From NCBI GenBank assembly GCA_007570785.1, contig ML662442.1, forward strand, positions 30,949,681 through 31,013,680: 64,000 nucleotides of DNA. The letters run 5' to 3'. The position numbers were made by a program, and so were the translations under genes. This stretch comes from Antilocapra americana (taxonomy: Eukaryota > Chordata > Mammalia > Artiodactyla > Antilocapridae). The notes under the pieces are model-generated. The model had not been told where the DNA came from, did not search any database, and worked only from the letters and a program-made list of their open reading frames with translations. The first letter of the stretch is position 1; every line of letters starts with the position of its first letter. Positions 46,499 to 58,745 of the stretch are shown here, in pieces.

Positions 46499-46629
46499 TG
46501 CAGAAGGCAATGGCACCCCACTCCAGTACTCTTGCCTGGAGAATCCCATGGATGGAGGAGCCTGGTGGGCTGCCGTCTGTGGGGTCGCACAGAGCCGGAC
46601 ACGACTGAGACACTCGGCAGCGCCAGCGG
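46499..46629 (+). mobile_element. Bov-A monomer (no tRNA head)
   Basis: A single Bov-A unit, CAGAAGGCAATGGCACCCCA to the CGGCAGCGCCAGCG end, lacking the tRNA-derived head. An 11-bp TSD (TCTTCTTTTAA) lies at 46488-46498 and 46630-46640. It is 72 bp after exon 38. Confidence 0.88.
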
Positions 46630-47350
46630 TCTTCTTTTAAATTCAATAGGCTGCAGTTTTGCCTGATGGTAGAAATTTAGAAGACTTCCGTCAGAAAAAT
46701 TCTTGTATTTCCTTCATGTTTGATTACTCAAACTAGAACCCTGGGCTAATGTCTGGGCTTTTCTGGCTAATTGAGCCTGTTTTTAGTATCTAATGGAAAA
46801 ATAGGTTCCCCACCACCACCACGCTGCCAGAATCATGTTCTTTCCAGACCAGGGAGTGTGTGGGTTTTCTCTGTACTTTGTTTATCTGCCTTTATCTCAC
46901 AAATTGAAATTTCCAGCCCTCATGTCTTCACCAAGTACTAGGTTATACGTCCTTCCCCAGCTGACATTTTCCATATGGATTTTCACAGGCATCTCAAAAA
47001 CAGATCTCTTGATGTCATGCATCCTCCTTCATGCCCCCGATCCAGTTCCTTACTTTCTCTTTTCCTACCATTATGCTAATAGGTCCTGTCTGCTCTGGGG
47101 TTTCTCTTACAACATGCAGGCCCAGTCCATCCTCCCCATCTCCCCGGGACCGAGAGCAGCACCTGGCATAGATGGTCGCTGGAAATCCTGTGGCCTGTGT
47201 GTTGAATCAGGCTCAGGGGTCGGGGGAGGTGTCTCAGCTCCTATGGAATTTGCTTTAGGTCTCAGATGAGAAACACCTGAGACAAGACAAGTAACTAAAA
47301 TTTAAATCTGTAATTTTAAAAATTCTGCTTTTTATTTCTATCAAAGTACA

Positions 47351-47555
47351 TGTGCGTGCATGCGTGCTAAGCTGCTTCAGTTGTGTCCGACTCTTGCCAC
47401 CCTGCCAGGCTCCTCTGTCCATGGGATTCTGCAGGCAAGAATACTGGAGTGGGCAGCCATTACCTTCTCCAGGGGATTTTCCTGATCCAGGGATCGAACC
47501 CAGGTCTCCTGCATTGCAGGCAGATTCTTTACTGTCTGAGCCACTAGGGAAACCC
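47351..47555 (-). mobile_element. Bov-tA SINE, antisense
   Basis: A reverse-complement copy ending GAGCCACTAGGGAAACCC. An 11-bp TSD (ATCAAAGTACA) lies at 47340-47350 and 47556-47566. Confidence 0.93.
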
Positions 47556-50500
47556 ATCAAAGTACACATTATATGCGTAAAAAACTGAACTATATGACAA
47601 GGTTTATGGTGGAAAATAGGTGTCTGCTCATTCCTTCTTGTGTTTACCTCTGTGTTCCTAAGTGCTCTGCGTATATGGCTACACAGTGAGTTTTCAGCCT
47701 TGAGGGGGAAATCTATTGACTGTCTACCATGAGAGGCAGAGATTTAACCTGTTAATCATGTACCAGCCCAGCCCCATCAGCTCTACACACAGAAAAACTT
47801 CATTTCCCCATTCTTTGACAGTCACCCCAATTTGCAGATAAATCACCTTTGCAGGTTTTCATTGCTATGGCTATTTAATGATTATTTGCTACGATACTGA
47901 AATCACTATGATTGTGATTTTTCTCTTGAATACTTTATGTATGTATGTAGTATAAATGCCTCTTTCCCCCCATTTGCTTAGCTTTCTATATACCTAAACT
48001 TTCTGGCAGAATTGTAACCCTTTCTCAACATGGTTAAATGTATCAGATAATCCAGCTCCTCACAACTTTTCCCCTGGACACTTCCCTCATGGAGTTGATA
48101 TGGGCTCCTTGTCTTCTGGTCTCTACAGTACTGTTATCTAGGGGTTTCCTTCACGTTTACCCTGGTAATTTCCATGTTGGGCCCTTACTTCCCCAATTCC
48201 ATGACTTTATTCTGTTTTAGAAAAGAGAAAGCACAAGAGGCAAAAATCTTCTTTTTTTTTTTCCCCACTTTGAGGAAATGTTCTTTTTCATTCCCTCACA
48301 CTGGATTAATGACTTGCTGTGCTCTAGGCTGAGAATCCCTTTTCCTCAAACCTAAATCCTCTGTATCTGTTTTCTAGCTTCTACAATTGCCTTTAAAACC
48401 CTTTATGCCATTCTGATTCCTGGACAAATGATCAGTGACTTGCTTTTTCGCCCTTCTCTTTGGAAAATTTTAGGAACTTCTTATCTGTGGTACTTTTTAC
48501 TCATCTGGACACAGCCTGGAAAATCATGCCTTTCAGTTCTGGAATTTTTTTCAATATCATTTCTTTGGTAATTAACTCCTTGTTTTCTTTATTTCTTTGT
48601 TCTAAAAATCCTATTATTTGAATAATGGTCATCTTTGTTCTATCCTTTTATTAACTGTTTTCTCCTATTTTCTACTCTGCAGTTTTGCTCTCAATTCTGG
48701 TATATTTCCTCATCTTTGAAATATAATTTAAAAATTTAATTTTCCACAGACTCATTCTTATATTTTGACTCCCTCTTAAAATAGTATTATGATTTTTCCA
48801 TACATGCAAAATCTTCTTATCTTTCCTAGAATAGTAAATATAGTGGGGTTTTTTGTTAATTTGCTTGCTACATTATCTTGACTTCCTTTTTGCCTCTTTG
48901 TTCTGGTATCTGTTTGTAATATGAGAAGCTTTTCTCAATTGTGTGGTAATTTGTGACCTGTCTGCATATTTAATAGCGAGCCCTAAGAAGTTGATTGGAG
49001 CCTATGTGTCCGAGCAGCTTCCTTTTGTTGTCAGGTGGGACTCTGCTGTTCCACTGGGGTCCCCTAATGACAGCATCTGGATGTCTTCCCTGGCATATGC
49101 CAGTTTCCCCCAGAGAGGAGTCTGCTGGTCTCAATAAATACAGGAGCCTCAGTTCAGGGAGTTGAAGCAGGGAAAAGAGCTGGAGGTCTCATGGCTCAGA
49201 ATGAGGATACTTGTTTAATCCCCTTCTCCATTTTCAGCACAGAGCCTCAGCATGACTGGTATCTTTGAACTTAGAATTGTTTTGGTTCTGTGTGTATGTG
49301 TGTGTGTGGCGGGTGGGGGGGTGCAGTTTGCAGAGGAAGTCCTCCTGCTGCAGTGAGGGGCTCTAGTTAGCCCATAAAACAAGCTTTTAAGTATTCACCT
49401 TGCTCTTCACTCTACTCCTCACCCCGGCATTCAGAGATACTTGCTGCCTTCAATTCCAGAGTACTCATAGGGTTCTACAGTGAAAAGAATCTCTTAATTC
49501 TTGCCTTCTCTGCAAGCAGCTAGCTTTCATCTCTCTGGGCTCTGCTAAATGACCACACCTCCATCCGTTTTCCTTCCTCCAAAATGTTGGCTTGTGCTCT
49601 GTCTATTCTCATCTGTTCATCCTCGTGAGATTATGACATTCCCTCTATAAGGTCACTTTAGTAAGGTTTGGGAAGAGACTTTAATAAGAAAGCTTCTTGG
49701 TAGATTTCTTCGTTTAGTTTTTTGTTGGAGAGAGAAGAGAATGAGATGGGCTGAAAGAGCTCACAGAGCTGCTTTTCTCTAATGAATCCTATTCAGCTGG
49801 AGTCCCAGATGATCCGTTCTCAAGTGCATGTCAGTCCTTCTGTTGTCTTTCCTGCTGGCTACCCAGGCAGCTTCCATGCTTGTCTCCCTTGCCAGAACCC
49901 TATAGGACAGGGTGCCGTTAGGTGCTCAGTGCTAGAATTAACGTCTGGGGTCTGCAGCAGAGCACCACAGGCTCTAAGCCCCCGCCAGGCTAAGTTCATG
50001 TGGAGCCAGCCGTCTCTCCACAGAGGGTGCTCAGAGGCACCTTTCTAGATTTGTCACAAGCCTCCTTCTCCCCATCCCTGTTCTGTTGAGTTGAATGCGT
50101 AGGGATTGACTGCAACTGGGTTTATAAACCTCAGGCTAGTCCTTCATTTTCAGGACACTCAGTTACTGCATCTGTAAAATGGAATGTTGAATCCAAAACT
50201 TTCTCAGCTCCTTTTAACATTGACATTCTAAGATAGAACTAACACTCTAAGATGTACTAAGATAGAAAAAGGGAAAAAACAAAAAGTGTGAAAAAAAGAA
50301 AAAAAAGCTCTATAGATACAAATCTATTATTTGCATCTATAATACAAATCCATAGCCAGATACGGTTCAATTCATAACATTTCTGCTTCATATTTATTTC
50401 ATTTAATACGACAGCGAGGGATGTGGCAGTTGCTTTCAAGGACCTCGCTGTGTAGTAGGGTGGGTAAGTCACATGTGAATAACTCATTTAAGGTAGAATT

Positions 50501-51949
50501 TAAGGTAGAAGAGGGAAGGTTCATTAGAATGCAGTAGAGAATATACTGCTGAAGCTCAGATAAGAGAGAGAGATGTTACCAACTAGGAAGCTGCAAGAAG
50601 GTTGCATGATGGAGGTCTTCTGTTTGGGACACAACCAAGGTGTGGGAGCGAACAGTTTCTGAAACTACACCCATATGAGTTGTAAAAGGCTTTGACTAGG
50701 GATAGACCGAGAGAGAAATTTGATACATCTAGGGGGTTTGAAAAAGAAGACAGATGCCCAAGGTAACATCTGGAGTTAAAGAGGCCTGACATGGGGTGAT
50801 GAGGTGTCCCAATAGGTTGTCATGGGGACTAATAGATGTAAGTTTTAGTTAGAGATCCAGGCAGGCAAGGAGCATCTGAATATCTGTCAGCAGGGAACAA
50901 GACACCAGCCATCAGACTGTCATTCAGAAGGAGGATTCTCTGGGAAGAATGTCTTCAAGAGTAGAGTAGGTTTTACCAGGAGTAAGGCAGGGTTCTGTTC
51001 ATCGAGGAACCAGTGACCTGGCGGGACAGCCAGCAGGGACTCAGACGCAAGGCTGTGAGACGGGCTTCTGGTGGATCATGACAGGGCTGCAGGGGACCAA
51101 TTCTTGGGAGTAAAATTGGGTCGAGTTATAAGACAGGGGTGTGGTTGTGTGGGATCATGGCAATACTGAGTCCCAGATCATCAGGATTCTTCCTATCCTG
51201 GGGACAAGACATGAGCTTGTCAGAGGAGGCAGAGGGAACAATATTTAAGAGCACCCGTCTATGACGAATCAAGAGATTTCAAGGTTGTGAATCCTTTGAG
51301 ATGCTCAGTAAGTATGTTGATGGAAATCAAACATAGGGAAGGCTTTCCAGGAATAATAGCAGGAATAATGTACAGAGGTTGAGAAATGCAGAGCAGGTAT
51401 AAGGAACTGCAAATGGCCCAGTGTAACCGAAGCACAGATTGTGGGAGGAGAATCTATGGAAAACAAATAGATGTGAGGAGAGGCTGGTGCAGCCTGGGGC
51501 TTCCATGGAGGCTGTGCTCAGGGATCTCTAATAAACTCTGCAGGCAATGGGTCACAACAAAGTGAGCTAATTAAAGCACGGGGACTGGAGACATGGGGAG
51601 TTTGGGAAGTGTCAGATAGGATGATAAAGGTTTGAAATAGGGTAATTTCAGGGAAATAGTAAGGGACAGATATATGAATACAGCCTCCAGGAAGGAACTT
51701 TGAATTTTTTCCATATGGTCCTAATAAAAACTCCAACTGGCTTTTTTCATGTAGAAACCATTGCAGCTAGTATAGGCTCAACTATGTGTTTGTGCTGGTT
51801 CTCCTAGATGAGAGGAGTAATCTGTGACCTTGAAATAGAGGATTGCCAGCAATTTCTATAGGGCTCATATGGAGAACAAGCCCATTGTCATGAAGGACAT
51901 TATTGCATGACATTGGGCCAATAATTAAACTATCATAATTACTACTTAT

Positions 51950-52120
51950 GAGAGCAGCTACTGTTTATTGAGTGCCTGGTATGTCCCACCAGGTTACATA
52001 TCTCATCTCAGATCCAACACAATCAGTCTTATTGCTCCCATGTTATACATGAGAAAGTTGCTTAGTGCATTAAGCCATGTAAGCAAGTTCATACAACTTA
52101 GTTAGTCCATTTGACTAATA
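51950..52120 (+). mobile_element. MIR SINE relic
   Basis: TACTGTTTATTGAGTGCCTG, then TATACATGAGAAAGTTGCTT fit MIR. It lies between exons 38 and 39. Confidence 0.55.
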
Positions 52121-52284
52121 CCCCGAGAGCTTTCCAGTGAAGATTCTACGTTGCCTCGGTTTATTAAACATAGTCTTATTTGTGTATATTTTGGTGGAAA
52201 GCCTATAAATGTAGCTCTTTTCCTCTGTGTTTGAATTCCTTAACCATAACTAAAAATTCCTTTAAAACATCATATATATGTAGT

Positions 52285-52535
52285 CATATGTATGCATGAA
52301 TGCTAAGTCGCTTCAGTTATATCTGACTCTTTGCGATCCTATGGACCCCAAGGCTTCTCTGTTCATGGAATTCTCCAGGCAAGAATACTGGAGTGGGTTG
52401 CTGTGCCCTCTTCCAGGAAATCTTCCTGACCCAAGGATCAACCCGTGTCTCTTGAACCTGTCTCCTGCATCTCTTAAATCTGTCTCCTGCATTGGCAGGA
52501 GGGTTCTTTACCACTAGTGCCACCTGGGAAGCCCA
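52285..52535 (-). mobile_element. Bov-tA SINE, antisense, with small internal duplication
   Basis: A reverse-complement copy, GCTAAGTCGCTTCAGTTATA to GCCACCTGGGAAGCCCAG. It carries two near-identical CTGTCTCCTGCAT segments at about 52459-52495, a local duplication inside the head. It ends 60 bp before exon 39. Confidence 0.88.
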
Positions 52536-52595
52536 GCCATATATATATAGAGCAAACTGGAAAAATGCCTGTAATTTTTCTTTTGTTTCCTACAG

Positions 52596-52693
52596 TTTCA
52601 CGGTCCTTTACTCACCTTGGTTGACCTCGTGGACCTATGTGTAGATATTTCAAAAGGCTGTGTCTACTTGGAGCAGATGCACTTCATTCACAG
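52596..52693 (+). CDS. ROS1: ROS1 exon 39 (kinase alpha-E helix)
   Basis: This 98-bp exon reads FHGPLLTLVDLVDLCVDISK, then GCVYLEQMHFIH, and splits the Arg of the HRD motif before GTATAA. It encodes the alpha-D/alpha-E helices of the C-lobe. The intron before it is 6.2 kb and the intron after it is only 212 bp. Confidence 0.97.
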
Positions 52694-52905
52694 GTATAAT
52701 GACTTTTTGGATACAAGGTTCTTATGAATATTGATATAATAATCACCTTAGTTTGGGTGAAACTTACAAGGTAATTAACATTTTCATTCCTTCAAAATAG
52801 CAACGCTTTCTATTAAAATCTCTCTTCTCTCCAGACCTACTAGTGTTGCTTGTTTGATCTCTGGAACTTTATTGTTATTATTATTAAGTATAGCTTCTGC
52901 TATAG

Positions 52906-53109
52906 GGATCTGGCAGCTCGGAATTGCCTTGTCTCCATGAAAGACTATACCAGTCCATCACGGATAGTGAAAATTGGGGACTTTGGACTTGCAAGGGACA
53001 TCTATAAAAACGATTACTATAGGAAGAGAGGAGAAGGTCTGCTCCCTGTTCGGTGGATGGCTCCAGAAAGTCTGATGGATGGAATCTTCACTACTCAGTC
53101 TGATGTATG
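52906..53109 (+). CDS. ROS1: ROS1 exon 40 (catalytic loop, DFG, activation loop, APE)
   Basis: This 204-bp exon supplies [20 protein letters not shown], then [20 protein letters not shown], then [20 protein letters not shown] and SDVW (Trp split). It contains the HRDLAARN catalytic loop, the DFG metal-binding Asp, the activation-loop Tyr trio YxxxYY typical of the insulin-receptor family, and the APE motif. Human ROS1, from memory, reads YTSPRIVK, so an extra Ser codon is present here. The acceptor has a poor pyrimidine tract. Confidence 0.97.
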
Positions 53110-53139
53110 GTAAGCTTACAGGGCACAGAGAAACGTGGG

Positions 53140-53265
53140 CAGTACCATCAAATATCAGAGCCAGAAGGGACCTTAAGAGGTCATCTTGTTTGGTATGTGA
53201 GAAAACACAAGACTGTAGAGGTTGAGTGATTTTCCTCAAGCTAAAGTGAAAGCTAGAGGGCAAGA
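53140..53265 (+). mobile_element. MIR SINE relic
   Basis: TCAGAGCCAGAAGGGACCTT, AAGAGGTCATCTTGTTTGGT and GGTTGAGTGATTTTCCTCAA fit a MIR-type copy just after exon 40. Confidence 0.55.
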
Positions 53266-53633
53266 AGGGGCTATTCCTGGGTCTCAGCAGTTTTTACCAA
53301 TTCTTTTTGATCCTTTAGCTTACTGGTGTATGTTCAAGAGATCCATTTACTTCAGCTATCTTATTACTCTTCGAAAATGACTAACAGGCTATGACTAATA
53401 GGAATTGGCACCTATGAATTAATGTCCAAGTTTGTGTCCAAATGCCTACTATTTTGGGATGTTTGGTCATTAATTTATAAGAGGAATTTAAATCATGGAT
53501 CTCAAAAGGATTAGGACATGAGGGAGGTTTGGAAAGCTCTTTATTATTTGAATAGAACCCCTCATTTTTTCTTGTTGACCCCAAACTTTTGATTAGAGCT
53601 GCTCAAAATGTAAACATGTATCCAGTAACTTAA

Positions 53634-53945
53634 AAAAGAATTTTATTTATTTATTTGGCTATGCTGGGTCTTCGTTATGCTCAGGCTTTTCTCTAGATGC
53701 GGTGAGCAGGGGCTACCACCTAGTCGTGGTGTGCAGGCTTCTCGTTGCCGTGGTTTCTTTTGTCGTGCAGCACAGGCTCTAGGGCACTTGGGCTTCAGTA
53801 GTTGTGGCTCCTGGACTCAAGAGCACAGACTCAGTAGTTGTGGCCCACAGGCTTAGTTACCCCGAGGCATGTAGGGTCTTTCTGGACCAGGAATCAAACC
53901 CATGTCACTTGCATTGACAGACAGATTCTTCACCAGGGAAGCCCT
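53634..53945 (-). mobile_element. CHR-1-type SINE, antisense, full length
   Basis: The A-rich end appears as TTTTATTTATTTATTTGG, followed by GCTATGCTGGGTCTTCGTTA, then GTTGTGGCTCCTGGACTCAA, and a tRNA-like end CACCAGGGAAGCCC. Imperfect TSD-like repeats (CCAGTAACTTAAAA / CCAATAACTTTTAA) flank it. Confidence 0.87.
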
Positions 53946-54174
53946 CCAATAACTTTTAAGCCAGACTGGACCTCTGCAAAATTGGGGATAAGATCAAGTT
54001 GGCCCTCAGCATTGGCAGTTTTTATTCATGCCTTCCCTCTCCACATTTGCTAGCACTCAAACTCAAGTAGATGAAAAGCTTTCTTGCTCACCCCTAGTGT
54101 GTTTACATAATGAAGCTATGAAAGCCATAGATAATGAAGGTCTGCAGTGCAGGTTCAGCCAGGGAGGAGGAGCA

Positions 54175-54176
<2 letters not shown>

Positions 54177-54213
<37 letters not shown>
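54177..54213. repeat. (GT)n microsatellite
   Basis: About 18 uninterrupted GT units in the intron between exons 40 and 41, 237 bp before exon 41. Confidence 0.95.
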
Positions 54214-54214
<1 letters not shown>

Positions 54215-54449
54215 ACGCCCCTACTAAGCCTTCCTATCACCTTTGAAGTGTTGCTAGTGGGCAGTTGCTTGTTCTACTTTTTCTTGAGGTTGACTTGCTT
54301 TAAAGTCTCCCATTTGCCTTTGATGGGGCCAATAATGCCAATCACAAAGTAGACTCTTGATAGCCCCAGGAATAATTATGTTGGAAAAACTACTGTAAAC
54401 ATGATGTTTGTAATAAGTATAATTAAAACAAACTCTTTAATATTCTTAG

Positions 54450-54584
54450 GTCTTTTGGAATTCTGATTTGGGAAATTTTAACTCTTGGTCATCAGCCTTA
54501 CCCAGCTCATTCCAACCTTGACGTTTTAAACTATGTGCAAACAGGAGGGAGACTGGAGCCACCAAGAAATTGTCCTGATGATCT
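54450..54584 (+). CDS. ROS1: ROS1 exon 41 (kinase alpha-F/alpha-G region)
   Basis: This 135-bp exon follows ATTCTTAG. It completes Trp and reads SFGILIWEILTLGHQPYPAH, then SNLDVLNYVQTGGRLEPPRN, then CPDD with a split Leu codon before GTAAGT. It covers the alpha-F helix and the substrate-binding lobe. The next expected sequence (WNLMTQCW) is not present downstream to the window edge, so exon 42 lies beyond 64000. Confidence 0.97.
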
Positions 54585-54870
54585 GTAAGTTAATTATGTT
54601 CCCATAAGCATCTCAAGAACAAAAACACATGTACATGCATTATTATGCCTCATTGGTATGGTATTTTTAAATAAAAACTGGAGTTCATATATTTGTATAT
54701 CCTATTTAAAATGTAAATTGATTGTGACATGTAACTCACTAAATATATGATGATTTCTTTATATATATAATATATATATACATAATATTTTACTTCAGAA
54801 GCAAAATCTAGAACCAAATATGTTTATACTCTTGGTTAAGTGAATTCTAATAAGTAAACAAAAGCTCTTT

Positions 54871-54910
54871 GTGTGTTTGTGTGTGTGTTCACACACACAA
54901 TGTGTGTTAT
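54871..54910. repeat. GT/AC inverted repeat
   Basis: GTGTGTTTGTGTGTGTGTTC is followed at once by ACACACACAATGTGTGTT. The GT and AC halves can pair as a hairpin with a small loop. Confidence 0.6.
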
Positions 54911-56954
54911 CTATTTATGAACTTAACATAGAGTAAGTATTAGAGACTCTATCAGATTGGTCCTGGAAACTACTGAATTCTAATAGGTTTGTGATCCTTG
55001 GAACAGTCAGTGATTCTGATCTAATTATAAAGGGAAAACAAACCACGTTATCATGTTGTGTACTAATCTACCTTCTTGTGAACAACTTTTAGCAGAAATA
55101 GAAAGTGTTGACGCTTTTTCTAAAAGGTGCCTTGCCCAAGATGTTTCTGAAAGAACATAGAATCAACAAGTATAAACTCCTCTGTTGTATGCACTACACC
55201 GTGCTACAGACTGTGTGGAATACAGAGGTGTTTAAACCAGAGCCACGGCCCTTCAGCATTTCCGAATGTATTTTGAAAGAACAGACACACACATGGAGCA
55301 GCTGGATAACAAGCCAACATGTAATAAAGTGCTAAACTGTGTGGTACAGACAAGTGCAAAAGGAATTAGCAGTATGCGGATACACACCATGGCTGTACTG
55401 CCCTGACTATGCTGTGTTATTTAGAGGATTATTCAGACTGGAGCCAAAAGATGATTAAGAACTGGGCACCTTGGGTGGATGTTCTGTGGGTGAATGTTTT
55501 TGTATTATTTAAATCTTCCAGCTCAAAGAAGATTGGAATCACTGTCTGTTTCTGATTTAGCTGTTATAGCCTCTGGGATATTTACAGAAGGATCAGTTAT
55601 ACACATATCTGAACGAGTTTGGTGGCAGTGCCTAAAAATATGATTCATGATCCTTTTGGGGCAGATGGAAAAACTTCTGTAAGTTAGGGGTAAGAAATTT
55701 ATACAAAATTTTTAAAAAGTTAGTCTAGGGCTTGAGGGGAAAAAAAAACAAAACCCTAGCATTCCTAAGTATGAAATACATTTGTATCAAGTAGTTAGCA
55801 AACTAATCACTGTTTTGCATCTCTTATACATCTATTGAATACTCAGAAAATTTCCCCCAAATTTCAGTTGCACAAAATTTTCCTTGTGCTGTTAGAATTC
55901 TATTTCACATATCTTCCCCTTTAGGGGGTAATGTATCTCATCATAATTATGCATTTCCTTTTTTTGATAGGCACTCTAGGAATCACTCACTGAATTATAC
56001 ACTTTGATTAATGTGTTCATTTATTCTGTTTGGGGAGGAAGAAGGTAGATAATTAATTGTCCTATTGTAAGGCAGAAAAATGCAGCTATATGGAACTTTG
56101 CTCTCTCCAAAAGTATCCAGAAATTTAACTGAAAGGAGGAGTGCTAGAAAAGTTCTAGAAAAATATTCCTGATTATGAGTGAAAAAAGATAATGTTCTAT
56201 ATGTAGTTATTCATTTGGATATATTATTGCTCTAATTTTATGAAAGTATAGTTTCCTTGAAGCCAAAATTTCCATTGCGGATTTTGAAGTTCATTTGAAC
56301 ATCAGTAATTAAAAAGCAAACAATGCTCCACGCTGTCCAAAGGCTCCCTGCTTCAGATCCCCAGGAAGGGTTAAGGATCCATGGACTAGGAAGACGAGCC
56401 CTGCTAAGGAAATGGAGCTCTCAGCGATGCCATTCATCTGGCCACGGCCTTAAGTTGTCATGATAAAGATTAACTACTCTCCTTAGAGTACAGAGGAAAC
56501 TGATTTTTATTTGAAGCCTTTCTCTGAGATCACAGGCCCAGCTTAGAAGGTTGAAAGTCTGCGCTGAGCCGGTCTGCACCTTCTATTCACTGCTTAAATA
56601 CTCAGCACCTGGATGCACTCTGGGTCAGGTGAGCCCATAGCCGGCTACGCTGTGCTTAGCTATTGATGGAATGTGAGAGTTCAGAGCATTCCCGCCCTTC
56701 CTTCCATAGTCTGGGACCTATGGTGCAAAGCCCAATCCTCAGTGTTCTCTTCAGCTTTTAGTTTGCACAACAACTTTAACACTCTCAGGAATAAACAGGA
56801 TCAAAGGGCAATCTACATTAAGTGAGGGCTCTTTGGGGTTCTCGGCCACAGGTATCACAGTGGAAACTGAAATTACTGGAGAGTCTCGCCAATGCAGGAG
56901 GTCACAATAGAGAACATGGAGGCTCACCATCTTATTTTTACCCTTTAAGATATG

Positions 56955-57163
56955 TATAAGCGTTAGTTGCTCCATCATGTCTGATTCTTTGGGACCCCAT
57001 GGACTGTAGCCTGCCAGGCTCCTCTGTCCATGGAATTCTCCAGGCAAGAATACTGGACTGGTGGCCTTTTCCTTCTCCAGGGGATCTTCCTGACCCAGGG
57101 ATCGAATACAGGTCTCTTGCATTGCAGGCAGATTCTTTACCATCTGAACCACCAGGGAAGCCC
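56955..57163 (-). mobile_element. Bov-tA SINE, antisense
   Basis: A reverse-complement copy, GTTGCTCCATCATGTCTGAT to CCACCAGGGAAGCCC. Related AAGATATGTAT / AAGAATATGTGTAT repeats flank it. Confidence 0.9.
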
Positions 57164-57792
57164 AAGAATATGTGTATCTGGATGTTAATTGCATCTTTCC
57201 AGGATTGCATATAATGAGTAAAGGAGTTTTTCAAATCTGAATTTTATGTGATTTGCTTAAATCCCTATTAGTTAACCTTCCCTTAATTCTGAAAGATGCC
57301 ATGCAGTTTTCATCTGCTGAATTTCAGTTGCTTTATGAATCCAAGAACTTTACTCATAAAAACTAATAATGAACATGGTTAATGAGTTTCATGCTATTTT
57401 GGAAAAAATTGAAGCAAAGAGGAATAAAAGGGTTGGTATGGTGAATGGAAGAATTTGAATTGAAACACTTAGCTAAATGAGATATTTCAAGTATCAGAGT
57501 ATCTATTTAGAGGTAGAAACAGCCCAGGTAAATTTTAACACAATTGAAGGACCTGTCACTTTATGTAGACTAATATGATTGAATATTTGTAGCTATAACT
57601 TGGTACAAGCTTTTAATGCATGATACGGAATTGTGACAAGTAAGGAAAGACCCCTATTTGCAAGGAAAGACCCCTTTGTTTAGTTGTTAATTTATAAGAT
57701 GCAAGAAATGCATTTTTTGGGGGTCTGATAATATTTAAAAGCCTAGCCATGTGTTCCATTGCCATTTTAATATTGTTTAAGAGCACAAGTTA

Positions 57793-58003
57793 TGTGTGTG
57801 CTCAGTTGTGTCTGACTCTTTGTGACCCCATGGACTATAACCTGCCCTGCTCCTCCGTCCATAGGATTTCCCAGGCAAGCATACTGGAGTGGGTTGCCAT
57901 TTCCTTCTCCAGGGGATCTTCCTGACCCAGGGATCGAACTCACGTCTCTTGTGTCTCCTCCATTGGCAGGCAGGTTCTTTACCGCTGCACCACCTGGGAA
58001 GCC
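57793..58003 (-). mobile_element. Bov-tA SINE, antisense
   Basis: A reverse-complement copy, TGTGCTCAGTTGTGTCTGAC to CACCACCTGGGAAGCC. ACAAGTTAT / ACAAGTTGT sit at the two edges as a probable TSD. Confidence 0.9.
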
Positions 58004-58534
58004 TGAACAAGTTGTACCCTTTACTTTTAAACGACTATTGCTGTATAGAGTGTGCCTCTTTTCTTAATCTAGGGCAATCTGGTACTCATTTGACCCTGGA
58101 CACTGGGAAAGAAAGGTTTTGTATATTTATCAGGCCACTTGTTTTTGCCATTAGAGAGTTCAGAAGAATAATGTAAAATAAAACCTCCATAGATGAAAAA
58201 TTACCAATATCTGCTTAAATAACTTACATAAAGTAAACTTTTGCAGGAAAGTAGGAGTGGGTGAGGTGCAGAGTGGAGAAGGGGCAATTGTCTGGGTGCT
58301 TCCTCTCCTCTCTCCCTCCCTCCTTTTCCTCCTTCCTTCTCACTATGTCATCTTCGTTAAGTGTCTTGAATACTTTGTAGAATGAAGTGGATTATAAATA
58401 AAGTAAAAAATTCATAATTGAAATATGACAAGTCTTGAGAAATTCACGTATCCTTTGGTAATATCTCAGAATTACAGCTTTGTTTGTAGAAGAGGTTAGG
58501 CTTCTTGAGGCAAGTTACACTTTCTCCTTTCACC

Positions 58535-58745
58535 TGTGTGCTTAGTTGCTCGGTTGTGTTCACCTCTCTGTGGCCCCACAGACTGTAGCCCGCTAGTTCA
58601 CAGAGTTTTCCAGGTAAGAATATTGGAGAGGATTGTCATTTCCTACTCCACAGAATCTTCCTGACCCAGGAATCGAACCTGCATCTCTTGCATTTCCTAC
58701 AATGGCAGGTGGATTCTTTATGGGTAGCACTACCTTAGAAGTCCA
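58535..58745 (-). mobile_element. Bov-tA SINE, antisense, old
   Basis: A diverged reverse-complement copy, GTGTGCTTAGTTGCTCGGTT to GGTAGCACTACCTTAGAAGT. The number of substitutions is higher than in the other copies. Confidence 0.8.

Larger units (their letters stand above)
46641..52284 (+). other. ROS1 intron 38
   Basis: Contains a Bov-tA SINE and a MIR. The rest shows no exon; 46850-47190 and 48400-48800 look like old interspersed repeats, and 50440-51740 is repeat-like but unassigned. The 144-codon frame at 46835-47269 has no domain I recognise. Confidence 0.45.

Noticed and set aside
46835..47269. 144-codon frame in intron 38
   Set aside because: No domain, no splice context tied to ROS1, and composition like random pyrimidine-rich intron or an old repeat.
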